31,471 nt of DNA from JBEVJC01 sp040510375 (GCA_040510375.1 JBEVJC010000021.1:1-31471), one strand, 5' to 3'; counted from the first letter of the stretch, positions 17,903 through 27,583 are shown. The notes: generated from the sequence alone by a model not told the origin. Numbers and translations are program-made.

Positions 17903-19651
17903 ATGGAAACTCTGGAATTAAAAAAGAAACCCGCCCCATCAAAAGTTGATACTTCGATCACCGGTAGTGAAGCGGTGCTTGAAGCACTCATCGCTGAACA
18001 GGTCGATACTATATTCGGTTATCCCGGTGGTGCCATCATGCCCATCTATGATGCGCTTTACGATTATAATGACCAGCTGAAACATATCCTGGTCCGTCAC
18101 GAACAGGGTGCCATCCACGCAGCACAGGGTTATGCGCGTACATCGGGAAAAGTGGGTGTTGTGTTTGCCACAAGCGGACCAGGTGCTACCAACCTGGTAA
18201 CGGGTCTGGCCGATGCAATGATTGATTCCACCCCGCTGGTCTGTATTACCGGCCAGGTATTCGCCCACCTGCTGGGTACCGATGCCTTCCAGGAAACAGA
18301 CGTGATCAATATCACCGCACCCATTACCAAATGGAATTACCAGGTAACTGATGCAACGGAGATTCCAGCAATACTTGCAAAGGCATTTTATATTGCAGGT
18401 AGTGGTCGCCCCGGACCGGTAGTAATCGATATCACCAAGAATGCACAACTGCAGAAATTCGATTACAGCGGATATACAAAATGTACCCATATCCGCAGTT
18501 ACCGTCCAAAACCAATTGTAAGGAAGGAATACATCGAAGCAGCAGCAGAACTGATCAACAGTGCAAAGAAGCCCTTTGTTATCTGGGGCCAGGGTGTAAT
18601 ACTTGGTCGCGCTGAAAAAGAATTTAAAGCCTTTATCGAAAAGGCCGGCATCCCTTCTGCATGGACCATCATGGGCGCCGGTGCCATACCAACAGATCAT
18701 CCACTTTCGGTGGGTATGCTGGGTATGCATGGCAACTACGGACCCAATGTGCTCACCAATGAATGTGATGTACTGATTGCAATCGGTATGCGGTTCGATG
18801 ACCGGGTAACCGGCCGGCTGGATAAATATGCAAAACAGGCGAAAATCGTTCATCTTGATATCGACCCTTCAGAGATCGATAAAAACGTAAAAGTTACGGT
18901 ACCAGTCTGGGGCGATTGTAAAGAAACTCTTCCTGTTCTCACCAAACTGATCAGGGAAAAAGTATATCCTGAATGGCTTGGATTGTTCCAGGAATACATG
19001 GAGAAAGAAAGAACAAAAGTCATCAATGAAGAATTGAATCCTACAACAGAGACCCTCACCATGGGCGAGGTGATCAATGTGCTGAACAGACTCACGGATG
19101 GTAATGCCATTGTAGTAACCGATGTGGGCCAGCACCAGATGGTGACCTGCCGTTATGCAAAATTCAACCATTCGAAAAGTAATATCACCAGCGGTGGACT
19201 GGGAACAATGGGTTTTGCCCTGCCAGCCGCCATCGGCGCGGCTTATGGCGATCCCACCCGTACAACGGTTGCCGTTATCGGTGATGGTGGATTCCAGATG
19301 ACGCTGCAGGAACTGGGCACCATCATGCAGTTCAAACCGAATGTAAAAATCCTGATCCTGAATAATCAGTTCCTCGGAATGGTACGCCAGTGGCAACAGT
19401 TGTTCCATGAAAAAAGATATTCATTCGTGGATATCACGAGTCCGGATTTTGTACAGGTAGCCAAAGGATTCGGGATCCCGGGCAACAGTATTAAAAAAAG
19501 GGAAGAGCTGGAAGGGGCACTGAAACAAATGCTCAATCACGATGGCAGTTTCCTGCTGGAGGTGTTTGTTGGAAAGGAAAACAATGTATTCCCCATGGTT
19601 CCGCAGGGCCGTGGTGTAGCCGAGATCATCCTTAGCCGCGAAGAACTCTGA
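17903..19651 (+). CDS. ilvB: Acetolactate synthase, large (catalytic) subunit
   Basis: This thiamine diphosphate enzyme makes 2-acetolactate from pyruvate, or 2-aceto-2-hydroxybutyrate when 2-ketobutyrate is the acceptor, the first common step of the pathway. The 582-residue protein has the catalytic Glu67 in VRHEQGAIHAAQGYAR, the Pyr domain GPGATNLVTGLADAMIDSTP, an FAD-binding central domain (GMRFDDRVTGRLDKYA), and the TPP-binding GDGGFQMTLQELGTIMQF followed by NNQFLGMVRQWQQLF. The RQWQ tryptophan is the herbicide- and substrate-related residue of true AHAS enzymes. The C-terminus ends EIILSREEL; the stop codon lies within the first copy of a tandem repeat. Confidence 0.97.
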   Translation: METLELKKKPAPSKVDTSITGSEAVLEALIAEQVDTIFGYPGGAIMPIYDALYDYNDQLKHILVRHEQGAIHAAQGYARTSGKVGVVFATSGPGATNLVTGLADAMIDSTPLVCITGQVFAHLLGTDAFQETDVINITAPITKWNYQVTDATEIPAILAKAFYIAGSGRPGPVVIDITKNAQLQKFDYSGYTKCTHIRSYRPKPIVRKEYIEAAAELINSAKKPFVIWGQGVILGRAEKEFKAFIEKAGIPSAWTIMGAGAIPTDHPLSVGMLGMHGNYGPNVLTNECDVLIAIGMRFDDRVTGRLDKYAKQAKIVHLDIDPSEIDKNVKVTVPVWGDCKETLPVLTKLIREKVYPEWLGLFQEYMEKERTKVINEELNPTTETLTMGEVINVLNRLTDGNAIVVTDVGQHQMVTCRYAKFNHSKSNITSGGLGTMGFALPAAIGAAYGDPTRTTVAVIGDGGFQMTLQELGTIMQFKPNVKILILNNQFLGMVRQWQQLFHEKRYSFVDITSPDFVQVAKGFGIPGNSIKKREELEGALKQMLNHDGSFLLEVFVGKENNVFPMVPQGRGVAEIILSREEL

Positions 19652-19720
19652 ACATTGTAATAGAAGAACCCTGAACACGTGCCAGGAGAACTCTGAACAC
19701 GTGACAGGAGAACCCGGAGG
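19640..19720 (+). repeat. Four degenerate 22-23-bp tandem repeats spanning the ilvB stop
   Basis: Copies begin at 19640, 19663, 19685 and 19707. Their consensus is close to GAAGAACYCTGAACACGTG. The first copy is the ilvB 3' end and its TGA is the stop codon. Copies 2 and 3 keep CTGAACACGTG, containing the palindrome CACGTG; copy 4 is partial and ends GGAGGAG. The array looks like local duplication of the gene end. Confidence 0.75.
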
Positions 19721-19814
19721 AGTTATATATGGAAGGGATTCGAAAGGGATAGGATATAGGTTGGCATCCCGGTCCGATTGAAGTCACCCGAAAAACAATT
19801 TTAAAAAAAGCATT

Positions 19815-20405
19815 ATGCTCAAACAGGAATACACGATCACGGTCTATACCGAAAACCATATCGGTCTGCTCAACCGGATCGCTATCATTTTCTCCCGGAG
19901 AAAGATCAATATTGAAAGCCTTAACACTTCCCCTTCCGAAGTGGAAAGTGTTCATCGCTTTACCATCGTGATCAGCGAAACAGAAGAAGTGGTTCGCAAA
20001 CTCTGCCGGCAGATTGAAAAACAGGTGGAAGTACTAAAGGCCTATTACAATACACAGGATGAAATCGTATGGCAGGAACTGGCATTGTATAAAGTGCCCA
20101 CAGATATTATCCAGGCCGAAGTAAAGGTGGAGCGTTTACTGCGACAGCATGGCGCCAAAGCCGTTGTTATCCGGAAGGACTACACCGTTTTTGAAGTGGC
20201 CGGCCACCGCGAGGAAACAGATGGACTGATCAGGGTACTGGAACCATACGGACTGATTGAATTTGTACGCAGCGCACGTGTTGCCATTATCAAGGACAGC
20301 GATGGATTCCATTCCAAACTGAAAGAATTCGAATACCGCGAACCCGGTACCGAATCATCCACCAACGAGTTCCTCAACGAGAACGAAGAGATTTTTTCAA
20401 TGTAA
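19815..20405 (+). CDS. ilvN: Acetolactate synthase, small (regulatory) subunit
   Basis: IlvN binds IlvB, raises its activity and gives feedback inhibition by valine. The N-terminal ACT domain is clear: YTITVYTENHIGLLNRIAII, FSRRKINIESLNTSPSEVES, HRFTIVI. The second domain (LALYKVPTDIIQAEVKVERL, VVIRKDYTVFEVAGHREETD, LIRVLEPYGLIEFVRSARVA) matches the ALS small-subunit C-terminal region. At 196 residues it is slightly longer than the usual 160-180 because of an acidic tail. It follows ilvB after a 163-base gap that holds the tandem repeats. Other members of this family are also annotated ilvH; the symbol choice is conventional. Confidence 0.95.
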   Translation: MLKQEYTITVYTENHIGLLNRIAIIFSRRKINIESLNTSPSEVESVHRFTIVISETEEVVRKLCRQIEKQVEVLKAYYNTQDEIVWQELALYKVPTDIIQAEVKVERLLRQHGAKAVVIRKDYTVFEVAGHREETDGLIRVLEPYGLIEFVRSARVAIIKDSDGFHSKLKEFEYREPGTESSTNEFLNENEEIFSM

Positions 20406-20442
20406 TCACTAATCAAAATATCTAAACAACAAAACAATAACA

Positions 20443-21576
20443 ATGGCAAAACTAAATTTCGGCGGCTCGGAAGAAAACGTGGTAACCCGCGAAGAATTCC
20501 CGCTCGGCAAAGCCCAGGAAATCCTTAAAAATGAAACAGTGGCAGTGATCGGATACGGTGTTCAGGGTCCGGGGCAGGCACTGAATCAGAAAGACAATGG
20601 TATCAATGTGATCGTTGGTCAGAGAAAGGATTCCAAATCCTGGGATAAGGCCGTACGCGACGGTTTTGTACCCGGCAAAACGCTTTTCGAAATTGAAGAA
20701 GCCCTTCAGAAAGGAACGATCATCTGTTACCTGCTGAGCGATGCCGCACAGATCGCTCTGTGGCCAACTGTAAAGAAACATCTTACTCCCGGAAAGGCAT
20801 TATACTTCTCCCACGGTTTCGGTATCACGTTCAACGAACAAACCGGTATCATCCCTCCTCCCGATGTAGATGTATTCCTTGTTGCACCAAAGGGTTCAGG
20901 TACTTCCCTGAGAAGGATGTTCCTGCAGGGTCGTGGACTCAACAGCTCCTATGCCATCTTCCAGGACGCAACCGGAAAAGCATTTGATCGCGTTATCGCC
21001 CTCGGTATCGCCGTGGGAAGTGGTTACCTCTTTGAAACCAATTTTAAAAAAGAAGTATACAGCGATCTTACCGGCGAACGTGGAACACTGATGGGTGCTA
21101 TCCAGGGAATCTTTGCAGCACAATACCAGGTATTACGTGATAAAGGACATTCTCCTTCTGAATCATTTAATGAAACAGTGGAAGAACTGACACAATCACT
21201 CATGCCGCTTGTTGCTGAAAACGGAATGGACTGGATGTATGCCAACTGCTCCACTACCGCACAACGTGGTGCATTGGACTGGTGGAAGAAATTCCGCGAT
21301 GCCACTTCACCTGTGTTTAAGGAATTGTATGAAAGTGTTGCCAGTGGTAAAGAATCACAGCGCTCAATTGACCTTAACTCGCAACCTGATTACCGCGTGA
21401 AACTGGAAGCTGAACTGGCCGAACTCCGTGAAAGTGAAATGTGGCAGGCTGGCAAGACCGTAAGAAGTCTTCGTCCTGAAAACCAGAAAGAGACAGTTTC
21501 TTCAGTCCCTCCACTGGAGTCCTCAACCAGGAATGTGTTCCGCGAACAAACAGAAAAAACAGAATCAGTAGGATAA
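20443..21576 (+). CDS. ilvC: Ketol-acid reductoisomerase, fungal-like sequence
   Basis: IlvC isomerises and reduces 2-acetolactate with NADPH and Mg. The N-terminal Rossmann part has VAVIGYGVQGPGQALNQKDN and VIVGQRKDSKSWDKAV, where GQRKD forms the cofactor loop. The knotted C-terminal domain has VYSDLTGERGTLMGAIQGIF, HSPSESFNETVEELTQSL, MDWMYANCSTTAQRGALDWW and RSIDLNSQPDYRVKLEAELA, then LRPENQ. From memory this follows yeast Ilv5 more closely than the E. coli or Bacillus enzymes. About 30 extra residues, rich in Ser, Thr and Glu, follow the family end. The 377-residue length is therefore longer than class I bacterial forms of about 330-340. Confidence 0.96.
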   Translation: MAKLNFGGSEENVVTREEFPLGKAQEILKNETVAVIGYGVQGPGQALNQKDNGINVIVGQRKDSKSWDKAVRDGFVPGKTLFEIEEALQKGTIICYLLSDAAQIALWPTVKKHLTPGKALYFSHGFGITFNEQTGIIPPPDVDVFLVAPKGSGTSLRRMFLQGRGLNSSYAIFQDATGKAFDRVIALGIAVGSGYLFETNFKKEVYSDLTGERGTLMGAIQGIFAAQYQVLRDKGHSPSESFNETVEELTQSLMPLVAENGMDWMYANCSTTAQRGALDWWKKFRDATSPVFKELYESVASGKESQRSIDLNSQPDYRVKLEAELAELRESEMWQAGKTVRSLRPENQKETVSSVPPLESSTRNVFREQTEKTESVG

Positions 21577-21583
21577 TCCGATC

Positions 21584-22855
21584 ATGATCGAATCAGCTAA
21601 TATATCAGCATCGTTCCTTGACTTTGATTCCGCAACAAAAAGGCTGGAGGGGGTCGTATTAAAGACCCCCCTCCAGCTTAACCTGAATTTATCTCGCAGG
21701 TACCAGTGTAATGTTTATCTCAAACGGGAAGACCTGCAGGTGGTACGTTCGTATAAACTCAGGGGGGCATTCAACCTGATGAGCAGCCTGCCCGATTCGG
21801 AATTACAGAAAGGAGTTGTTTGCGCCAGTGCCGGTAACCATGCACAGGGCTTTGCCTACAGTTGCAGGAAACTGGGCATCAAAGGCGTCATCTTTATGCC
21901 GGTGATCACCCCCAAACAAAAGGTGAACCAGGTAAAGATGTTTGGCGAACAACATATCGAGATCGTGCTGACGGGTGATACATTTGATGATTGTGCAATC
22001 ACCGCAAAAGAATTCACCAGGGTCAATGATATGGTTTTCATTCCCCCTTTTGATCATGAAAAGATTATCGAGGGACAGGGAACCGTGGCACAGGAGATCT
22101 TTGAAGACCTTCAGTTATCCGGCATTACACTGGATTATATTTTTGTACCGGTAGGCGGCGGTGGACTGGCAGCAGGTGTCGGATCTTATCTTAAAACTTT
22201 CTCGCCGCATACAAAGATCATCGGGGTTGAACCGGAAGGCGCTCCCTCTATGACTGAAGCACTGAAAGCCGGACATCCGGTTACACTGCCCAATATCGAA
22301 CGTTTTGTCGATGGTGCTGCTGTTAAAAGAGTTGGTGATATCACGTTTGCGATCTGCCGCGAAGTACTTGATGATATGCGACTGGTTGCGGAAGGAAAAG
22401 TCTGTACCACCATTCTCAAGTTATATAATGAAGATGCCGTGGTGGCAGAACCAGCCGGCGCGCTTTCTATTGCGTTACTTGATGACTACGCCGACGAGAT
22501 AAAGGGAAAAACGATTGTCTGCATAGTAAGCGGCAGCAATAACGATATCGACCGCATGCAGGAGATCAAGGAGCGCAGCCTGCAATACGAGGGATTGAAA
22601 TATTATTTCCTCATCAGTTTCGCACAGCGACCGGGCGCTTTGAAAGAATTTGTAAATAATGTACTCGGTCCAACCGATGATATTACCCGGTTCGAATACA
22701 TGCACAAGACCAACAAGGAAAACGGTCCCGCACTGGTTGGGGTGGAAGTACAGTCAAGACAGGATTACCATCTGCTGATCGACCGGATGAACAAGGTCCA
22801 GATCCGGTTTACTGAACTGAACAAGAACGATACATTGTTCGGTTACCTGGTTTAA
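21584..22855 (+). CDS. ilvA: Threonine dehydratase (biosynthetic)
   Basis: IlvA deaminates threonine to 2-ketobutyrate, the entry into isoleucine synthesis, using pyridoxal phosphate. The cofactor lysine is Lys58 in REDLQVVRSYKLRGAFNLMS; the phosphate loop is VPVGGGGLAAGVG and CASAGNHAQGFA is also present. The C-terminal 85 residues (YYFLISFAQRPGALKEFVNN ... LVGVEVQSRQDYHLLIDRMN) form a single ACT-like regulatory domain, not the two of the E. coli enzyme; isoleucine feedback is therefore likely but of the shorter type. It starts 7 bases after ilvC. Codons 20-32 contain a very stable hairpin, listed separately. Confidence 0.95.
   Translation: MIESANISASFLDFDSATKRLEGVVLKTPLQLNLNLSRRYQCNVYLKREDLQVVRSYKLRGAFNLMSSLPDSELQKGVVCASAGNHAQGFAYSCRKLGIKGVIFMPVITPKQKVNQVKMFGEQHIEIVLTGDTFDDCAITAKEFTRVNDMVFIPPFDHEKIIEGQGTVAQEIFEDLQLSGITLDYIFVPVGGGGLAAGVGSYLKTFSPHTKIIGVEPEGAPSMTEALKAGHPVTLPNIERFVDGAAVKRVGDITFAICREVLDDMRLVAEGKVCTTILKLYNEDAVVAEPAGALSIALLDDYADEIKGKTIVCIVSGSNNDIDRMQEIKERSLQYEGLKYYFLISFAQRPGALKEFVNNVLGPTDDITRFEYMHKTNKENGPALVGVEVQSRQDYHLLIDRMNKVQIRFTELNKNDTLFGYLV
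21641..21679 (+). other. Strong inverted repeat inside the start of ilvA
   Basis: GCTGGAGGGGGTC (21643-21655) pairs with GACCCCC (21664-21670) and TCCAGC (21672-21677), leaving C21671 bulged, with two weaker pairs below (A21641-T21679, G21642-T21678) and an 8-base GTATTAAA loop. The stem has 13 Watson-Crick pairs, ten of them G-C. It lies within codons 20-32 and there is no T run after it. Confidence 0.8.
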
Positions 22856-23040
22856 TAAATTCCAATTTCTAAAATGTTCATTACCACAGGGTTTAAACAT
22901 AAAAAGTTACCCACGCTTGTGGGAAATCTTTCAGTTGAATCAGGTATTTTTTAACGGAATTTCAGTAAATTACGTGGATCGCTTGCTATACATTCAGCAG
23001 ACACTGAATTTATTACATAATTACTAAAACTAGGACGCAT
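22856..23040. promoter_or_regulatory. ilvA-gltB intergenic region
   Basis: A 5-bp hairpin, CCCAC/GTGGG with a GCTT loop, lies at 22910-22923 but has no proper T run, so it is at best a weak ilvA terminator. The region must hold the gltB promoter if gltB is not read from ilv; I see no convincing -33/-7 pair. Confidence 0.3.
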
Positions 23041-26000
23041 ATGGCGAGCACGAGTGGCTTATACCATCCTTCATTCGAGCATGACTCCTGTGGGATCGGA
23101 TTTGTAGCGAATATCAAGGGAAACAAATCACACCAGAATATTTCTGATGCCCTCACCATTCTGGAGAACATGGAACATCGTGGTGCCTGTGGTTGTGAAA
23201 ACAATTCAGGCGATGGTGCAGGTATCATGGTCCAGATGCCCCATGAATTCTTCTTCGATGAGTGTATCAAACTCGGTGTTCATCTTCCATCGTTTGGAAA
23301 GTATGGCGTGGGTATGATCCTTTTTCCGAAAGAGATCAGGCTTCGTGAAGAATGCCGTGAAATTTTCAATCGTTCTGCAGAGAAATTAGGTCTCGATATC
23401 CTTGCCTACCGCAAGGTCCCGGTTAATACTTATGATATTGGTCCCACCGCCCTCAGTGTTGAACCGGAAATGGAACAGGTATTCATTGCCTGTCCCGATC
23501 ATATCTCAAACCCGGATGAATTCGAACGCAAACTTTTTGTGCTGCGTAATTATTCAACCAATACCATCAACAATACGGTACGAAAGGACGAGGTTGGTTT
23601 TTATATCTCTTCTTTATCGTACAAGACAATTGTATACAAGGGACAGCTCACCAGTATGCAGGTGCGCCGTTATTTCCCCGATCTTTCCAATAAACGGATG
23701 GTAAGTGCCTTTGGCCTTGTCCACAGCCGTTTTGCGACGAATACCTTCCCCAGCTGGGGTCTGGCGCAACCCTTCCGTTACATCGCACATAATGGTGAAA
23801 TCAATACCCTCAACGGGAACCTGAACTGGCTGAAGACAAGCGAAAAGAATTTCACTTCCCCTTATTTTAGTAAGGAAGAAATGGAAATGCTGTTGCCCAC
23901 AGTAAAAAATGGCCAGTCCGATTCTGCCTGCCTGGATAATATGATTGAACTGCTGACCCTCACCGGGCGCAGCCTTCCGCATGTAATGATGATGCTGATC
24001 CCCGAAGCATGGGATGGCAACGAACAGATGGACCCGGTTAAAAAAGCATTTTATGAATTCCATTCGGCGTTCATGGAACCCTGGGACGGACCCGCATCTA
24101 TTTCCTTCACCGATGGTAAGATCATCGGGGCAACACTTGACCGTAACGGACTACGCCCATCACGTTATTGCGTTACCAATGATGACCGCGTGATCATGGC
24201 TTCTGAAACCGGCGCCCTGCCGGTGGACCAGGCAACTGTTATTGAAAAAGGACGGTTGCAACCCGGTAAAATGTTCGTAGTCGATATGGAACAGGGCCGC
24301 ATCATCAGTGATACCGAACTCAAAAACCAGATCTGCTCGCGTAAACCTTATGCAGAATGGCTGAATAAATATAAAATCCGGCTGGAAGAATTACCGGAAC
24401 CACGTGTGTTGTTTACCCATCTTGGGCACGACCAGGTTTTTAAATACCAGAAGGCATTTGGATATACCACGGAGGATCTTGATAATATCATTGCACCAAT
24501 GGCGGTGGATGGTAAGGAACCCCTGGGTTCAATGGGAACTGATACACCGCTTGCGATATTGAGCGACCAGCCCCAGCACCTCAGCTCCTACTTCAAACAA
24601 TTATTCGCGCAGGTAACCAATCCACCGATCGATCCCATTCGTGAGCGACTGGTAATGTCTCTCGCCAGTTTCGCCGGTAACAATGGTAACCTGCTGGTAG
24701 AGGATCCGCTTACCTGTCACAGTGTAGCATTGAAACAACCAATCCTCAATAACCATGAACTGGAAAAGATCCGCAGTATCGATACCGGATTGTTCCAGGC
24801 AAAAACATTACAGTGTTATTTCAGGGCCGATGGTAAACCAGGGTCTATGAAAGCCGCGCTGGACCGCATTTGCCGTTATGCGGTAGATAGTGTGGCTGAT
24901 GGTTTTAAAGTGCTGATCCTCCAGGATCGCGCCATTGACAGCGACCATGCCCCCATACCCACCCTGCTGGCTACTTCTGCCATCCATCACCACCTGATCC
25001 GTAAAGGTCTGCGTGGACAGGTAGGTGTAATCGTGGAAGCAGGTGATGCTTTTGAAGTACATCATTTTGCCTGCCTGATTGCATTTGGTGCAACAGCCAT
25101 CAACCCTTACCTGGCACTATCGTCAATCCGCGATATGAAACAGGAAGGCAAATTGAAGACCGATCTGCACGACGATATTCTCAAGAAGAATTATATCAAG
25201 GCAATCAACGATGGATTGCTGAAGGTCTTCAGTAAAATGGGGATCTCTACATTACAATCGTACCAGGGCGCGCAGATTTTCGAGATCCTTGGATTGAATA
25301 AGGAAGTGGTGGACATGTATTTCACCGGAGCCACTTCACGTATTGAAGGAATGGGCCTGGATGAAATTGCGAGGGAAGCACTGGCCAAACATTATTTCGC
25401 ATTCAGCAAAAAAGATGTGCCGAATGACCGTCTTGGAGTGGGAGGTTTTTACCAGTGGAAACGGAAAGGGGAATTCCACCTTTTCAATCCGCAGACCATC
25501 CACCTGCTGCAGCATTCAACACAAACGAACGACTACGCTACATTTAAAAAATATTCCAAACTGGTAAACGACCAGGGCGAAAAAGCGGCAACCATCCGCA
25601 GCCTGTTCCAGTTTAAAAAAATCCTGCCCTCTATTCCCATTGAAGAAGTAGAACCGGCCGAAGAAATCTACCGTCGTTTTGCAACGGGGGCAATGAGTTT
25701 TGGTTCCATTTCCTGGGAAGCACATACCACACTGGCCATTGCGATGAACCGTCTTGGCGGTAAAAGTAATACAGGTGAAGGTGGTGAAGACGAAAGCCGT
25801 TACCAGCGTTTGCCAAATGGCGATTCCATGCGCAGTTCCATCAAACAGGTAGCCAGTGCGCGTTTCGGGGTAACGAGTCTTTATCTTACCGAAGCAGATG
25901 AATTACAGATCAAGATGGCCCAGGGTGCAAAACCTGGTGAGGGCGGACAACTTCCGGGTCATAAAGTGGATGAATGGATTGGACGGACCCGTCACTCAAC

Positions 26001-27555
26001 ACCAGGTGTTGGATTGATCTCTCCTCCTCCGCACCACGATATTTATTCGATCGAAGATCTGGCACAACTGATTTTTGATCTGAAGAATGCCAACCGTAAA
26101 GCACGCATCAGTGTGAAACTGGTAAGTAAAGCCGGTGTGGGAACCATTGCAACCGGTGTTACAAAGGCCAAGGCCGATGTAGTGCTTATTGCAGGATATG
26201 ATGGAGGAACGGGTGCATCGCCCATTTCTTCGATCCGTCATGCCGGCCTGCCCTGGGAACTGGGTCTCGCAGAAACACAACAAACCCTGGTGCGGAATAA
26301 ACTGCGTTCACGTGTAGTGGTGCAGGCAGATGGACAGATGAAGACCGGCAGGGATATCGCCATTGCCGCCTTTCTTGGTGCGGAAGAATGGGGTATCGCA
26401 ACTGCAGCATTGGTGGTGGAAGGATGTATTATGATGCGTAAATGTCATCTTAATACCTGTCCGGTAGGCGTTGCCACCCAGGACCCTGATCTGCGCAAAC
26501 GCTTTACCGGCGCGGCTGACCACGTGGTCAACTTCTTCCGGTTCATGGCACAGGAATTACGTGAGATCATGGCAGAACTTGGATTCCGGACCGTTAATGA
26601 AATGGTGGGACAGGTCCAGTTTCTTGAAATGAGGGAAAATATCAATCACTGGAAATACAGTAAACTCAATCTTGCCCCCATTCTTTACAAGGAGCCGGCA
26701 TCTCCGTATACCGGACTTTATAAAATGGAAGACCAGGATCACGGACTGGATAAAATCATCGACTGGAAATTGATTGATGTTGCAAAAGATGTGCTGGAGA
26801 ATAAGGGACAGGTCACCGCTTCATTTGATCTTATTAATACCGATCGTACCACCGGCACCATGCTCTCCAATGAGATCACTAAAAAATATGGTGCGGCCGG
26901 ATTGCCTGATGGAAGTATCCATTTCAAGTTTACCGGTACAGCGGGACAAAGTTTCGGTGCGTTTAATACAAAGGGCGTAACTCTCGAACTGGAAGGCGAT
27001 GCAAATGATTATTTCGGAAAGGGTCTCAGTGGCGCGAAACTGATTGTATATCCCTCCTCCAGGGCCAGTTTTGTACCGGAAGAAAACAGCATTATCGGGA
27101 ATGTGGCATTATACGGTGCCACTGCCGGTGAAGCGTTCATCCGTGGTAAGGCGGGCGAGCGGTTTGGTGTACGGAACTCCGGAGCCAGTGTGGTAGTGGA
27201 AGGTGTAGGGGATCATGGATGTGAATACATGACTGGTGGCCGCGTGGTGATCATTGGTGATACCGGTAGGAATTTCGCAGCTGGTATGAGTGGTGGTATT
27301 GCATATGTATACGATGTGAAAGGAAAGTTCAGGGAAAATTGCAATCGTGAAATGGTGGACCTCGATGAGTGTGGTCTGGATGACAAGAATGAATTATTCA
27401 CGATGCTCCAGCGTCATTACGAATACACCGGCAGTACGGTAGCGCGGTTCATACTTGATGATCTCGATAACCAGTTACATTATTTCATTAAAGTATTCCC
27501 GGTTGATTATAAAAAAGTGCTGATGGATAAAAAAGTCAGCGTAACCGTGGAGTAA
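23041..27555 (+). CDS. gltB: Glutamate synthase (GOGAT), large subunit
   Basis: GltB takes the amide group of glutamine and adds it to 2-oxoglutarate, making two glutamates, with electrons supplied through GltD. The 1504-residue length is normal. The N-terminus carries the class II amidotransferase, with the expected nucleophile Cys17 (HDSCGIGFVAN) after a short propeptide that must be removed. The synthase barrel has PGEGGQLPGHKVDEWIGRTR, ISPPPHHDIYSIEDLAQLIF and AGYDGGTGASPISSIRHAGL. The 3Fe-4S ligands are C-x5-C-x4-C in CIMMRKCHLNTCPVGVATQD. The C-terminal GXGXG beta-helix domain (NSGASVVVEGVGDHGCEYMT, GGRVVIIGDTGRNFAAGMSG) is complete. The adjacent small subunit and Cys pattern support the NADPH form. 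Confidence 0.98.
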   Translation: MASTSGLYHPSFEHDSCGIGFVANIKGNKSHQNISDALTILENMEHRGACGCENNSGDGAGIMVQMPHEFFFDECIKLGVHLPSFGKYGVGMILFPKEIRLREECREIFNRSAEKLGLDILAYRKVPVNTYDIGPTALSVEPEMEQVFIACPDHISNPDEFERKLFVLRNYSTNTINNTVRKDEVGFYISSLSYKTIVYKGQLTSMQVRRYFPDLSNKRMVSAFGLVHSRFATNTFPSWGLAQPFRYIAHNGEINTLNGNLNWLKTSEKNFTSPYFSKEEMEMLLPTVKNGQSDSACLDNMIELLTLTGRSLPHVMMMLIPEAWDGNEQMDPVKKAFYEFHSAFMEPWDGPASISFTDGKIIGATLDRNGLRPSRYCVTNDDRVIMASETGALPVDQATVIEKGRLQPGKMFVVDMEQGRIISDTELKNQICSRKPYAEWLNKYKIRLEELPEPRVLFTHLGHDQVFKYQKAFGYTTEDLDNIIAPMAVDGKEPLGSMGTDTPLAILSDQPQHLSSYFKQLFAQVTNPPIDPIRERLVMSLASFAGNNGNLLVEDPLTCHSVALKQPILNNHELEKIRSIDTGLFQAKTLQCYFRADGKPGSMKAALDRICRYAVDSVADGFKVLILQDRAIDSDHAPIPTLLATSAIHHHLIRKGLRGQVGVIVEAGDAFEVHHFACLIAFGATAINPYLALSSIRDMKQEGKLKTDLHDDILKKNYIKAINDGLLKVFSKMGISTLQSYQGAQIFEILGLNKEVVDMYFTGATSRIEGMGLDEIAREALAKHYFAFSKKDVPNDRLGVGGFYQWKRKGEFHLFNPQTIHLLQHSTQTNDYATFKKYSKLVNDQGEKAATIRSLFQFKKILPSIPIEEVEPAEEIYRRFATGAMSFGSISWEAHTTLAIAMNRLGGKSNTGEGGEDESRYQRLPNGDSMRSSIKQVASARFGVTSLYLTEADELQIKMAQGAKPGEGGQLPGHKVDEWIGRTRHSTPGVGLISPPPHHDIYSIEDLAQLIFDLKNANRKARISVKLVSKAGVGTIATGVTKAKADVVLIAGYDGGTGASPISSIRHAGLPWELGLAETQQTLVRNKLRSRVVVQADGQMKTGRDIAIAAFLGAEEWGIATAALVVEGCIMMRKCHLNTCPVGVATQDPDLRKRFTGAADHVVNFFRFMAQELREIMAELGFRTVNEMVGQVQFLEMRENINHWKYSKLNLAPILYKEPASPYTGLYKMEDQDHGLDKIIDWKLIDVAKDVLENKGQVTASFDLINTDRTTGTMLSNEITKKYGAAGLPDGSIHFKFTGTAGQSFGAFNTKGVTLELEGDANDYFGKGLSGAKLIVYPSSRASFVPEENSIIGNVALYGATAGEAFIRGKAGERFGVRNSGASVVVEGVGDHGCEYMTGGRVVIIGDTGRNFAAGMSGGIAYVYDVKGKFRENCNREMVDLDECGLDDKNELFTMLQRHYEYTGSTVARFILDDLDNQLHYFIKVFPVDYKKVLMDKKVSVTVE

Positions 27556-27583
27556 TATTCCTGCCTAAACTAATTATAAACAA

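Noticed and set aside
19729..19752. A 7-residue frame preceded by GGAGGAG, resembling a Shine-Dalgarno
   Set aside because: Genes in this window do not use Shine-Dalgarno sites. The GGAGGAG is explained as the end of the tandem repeat array, and the peptide is too short to assess.
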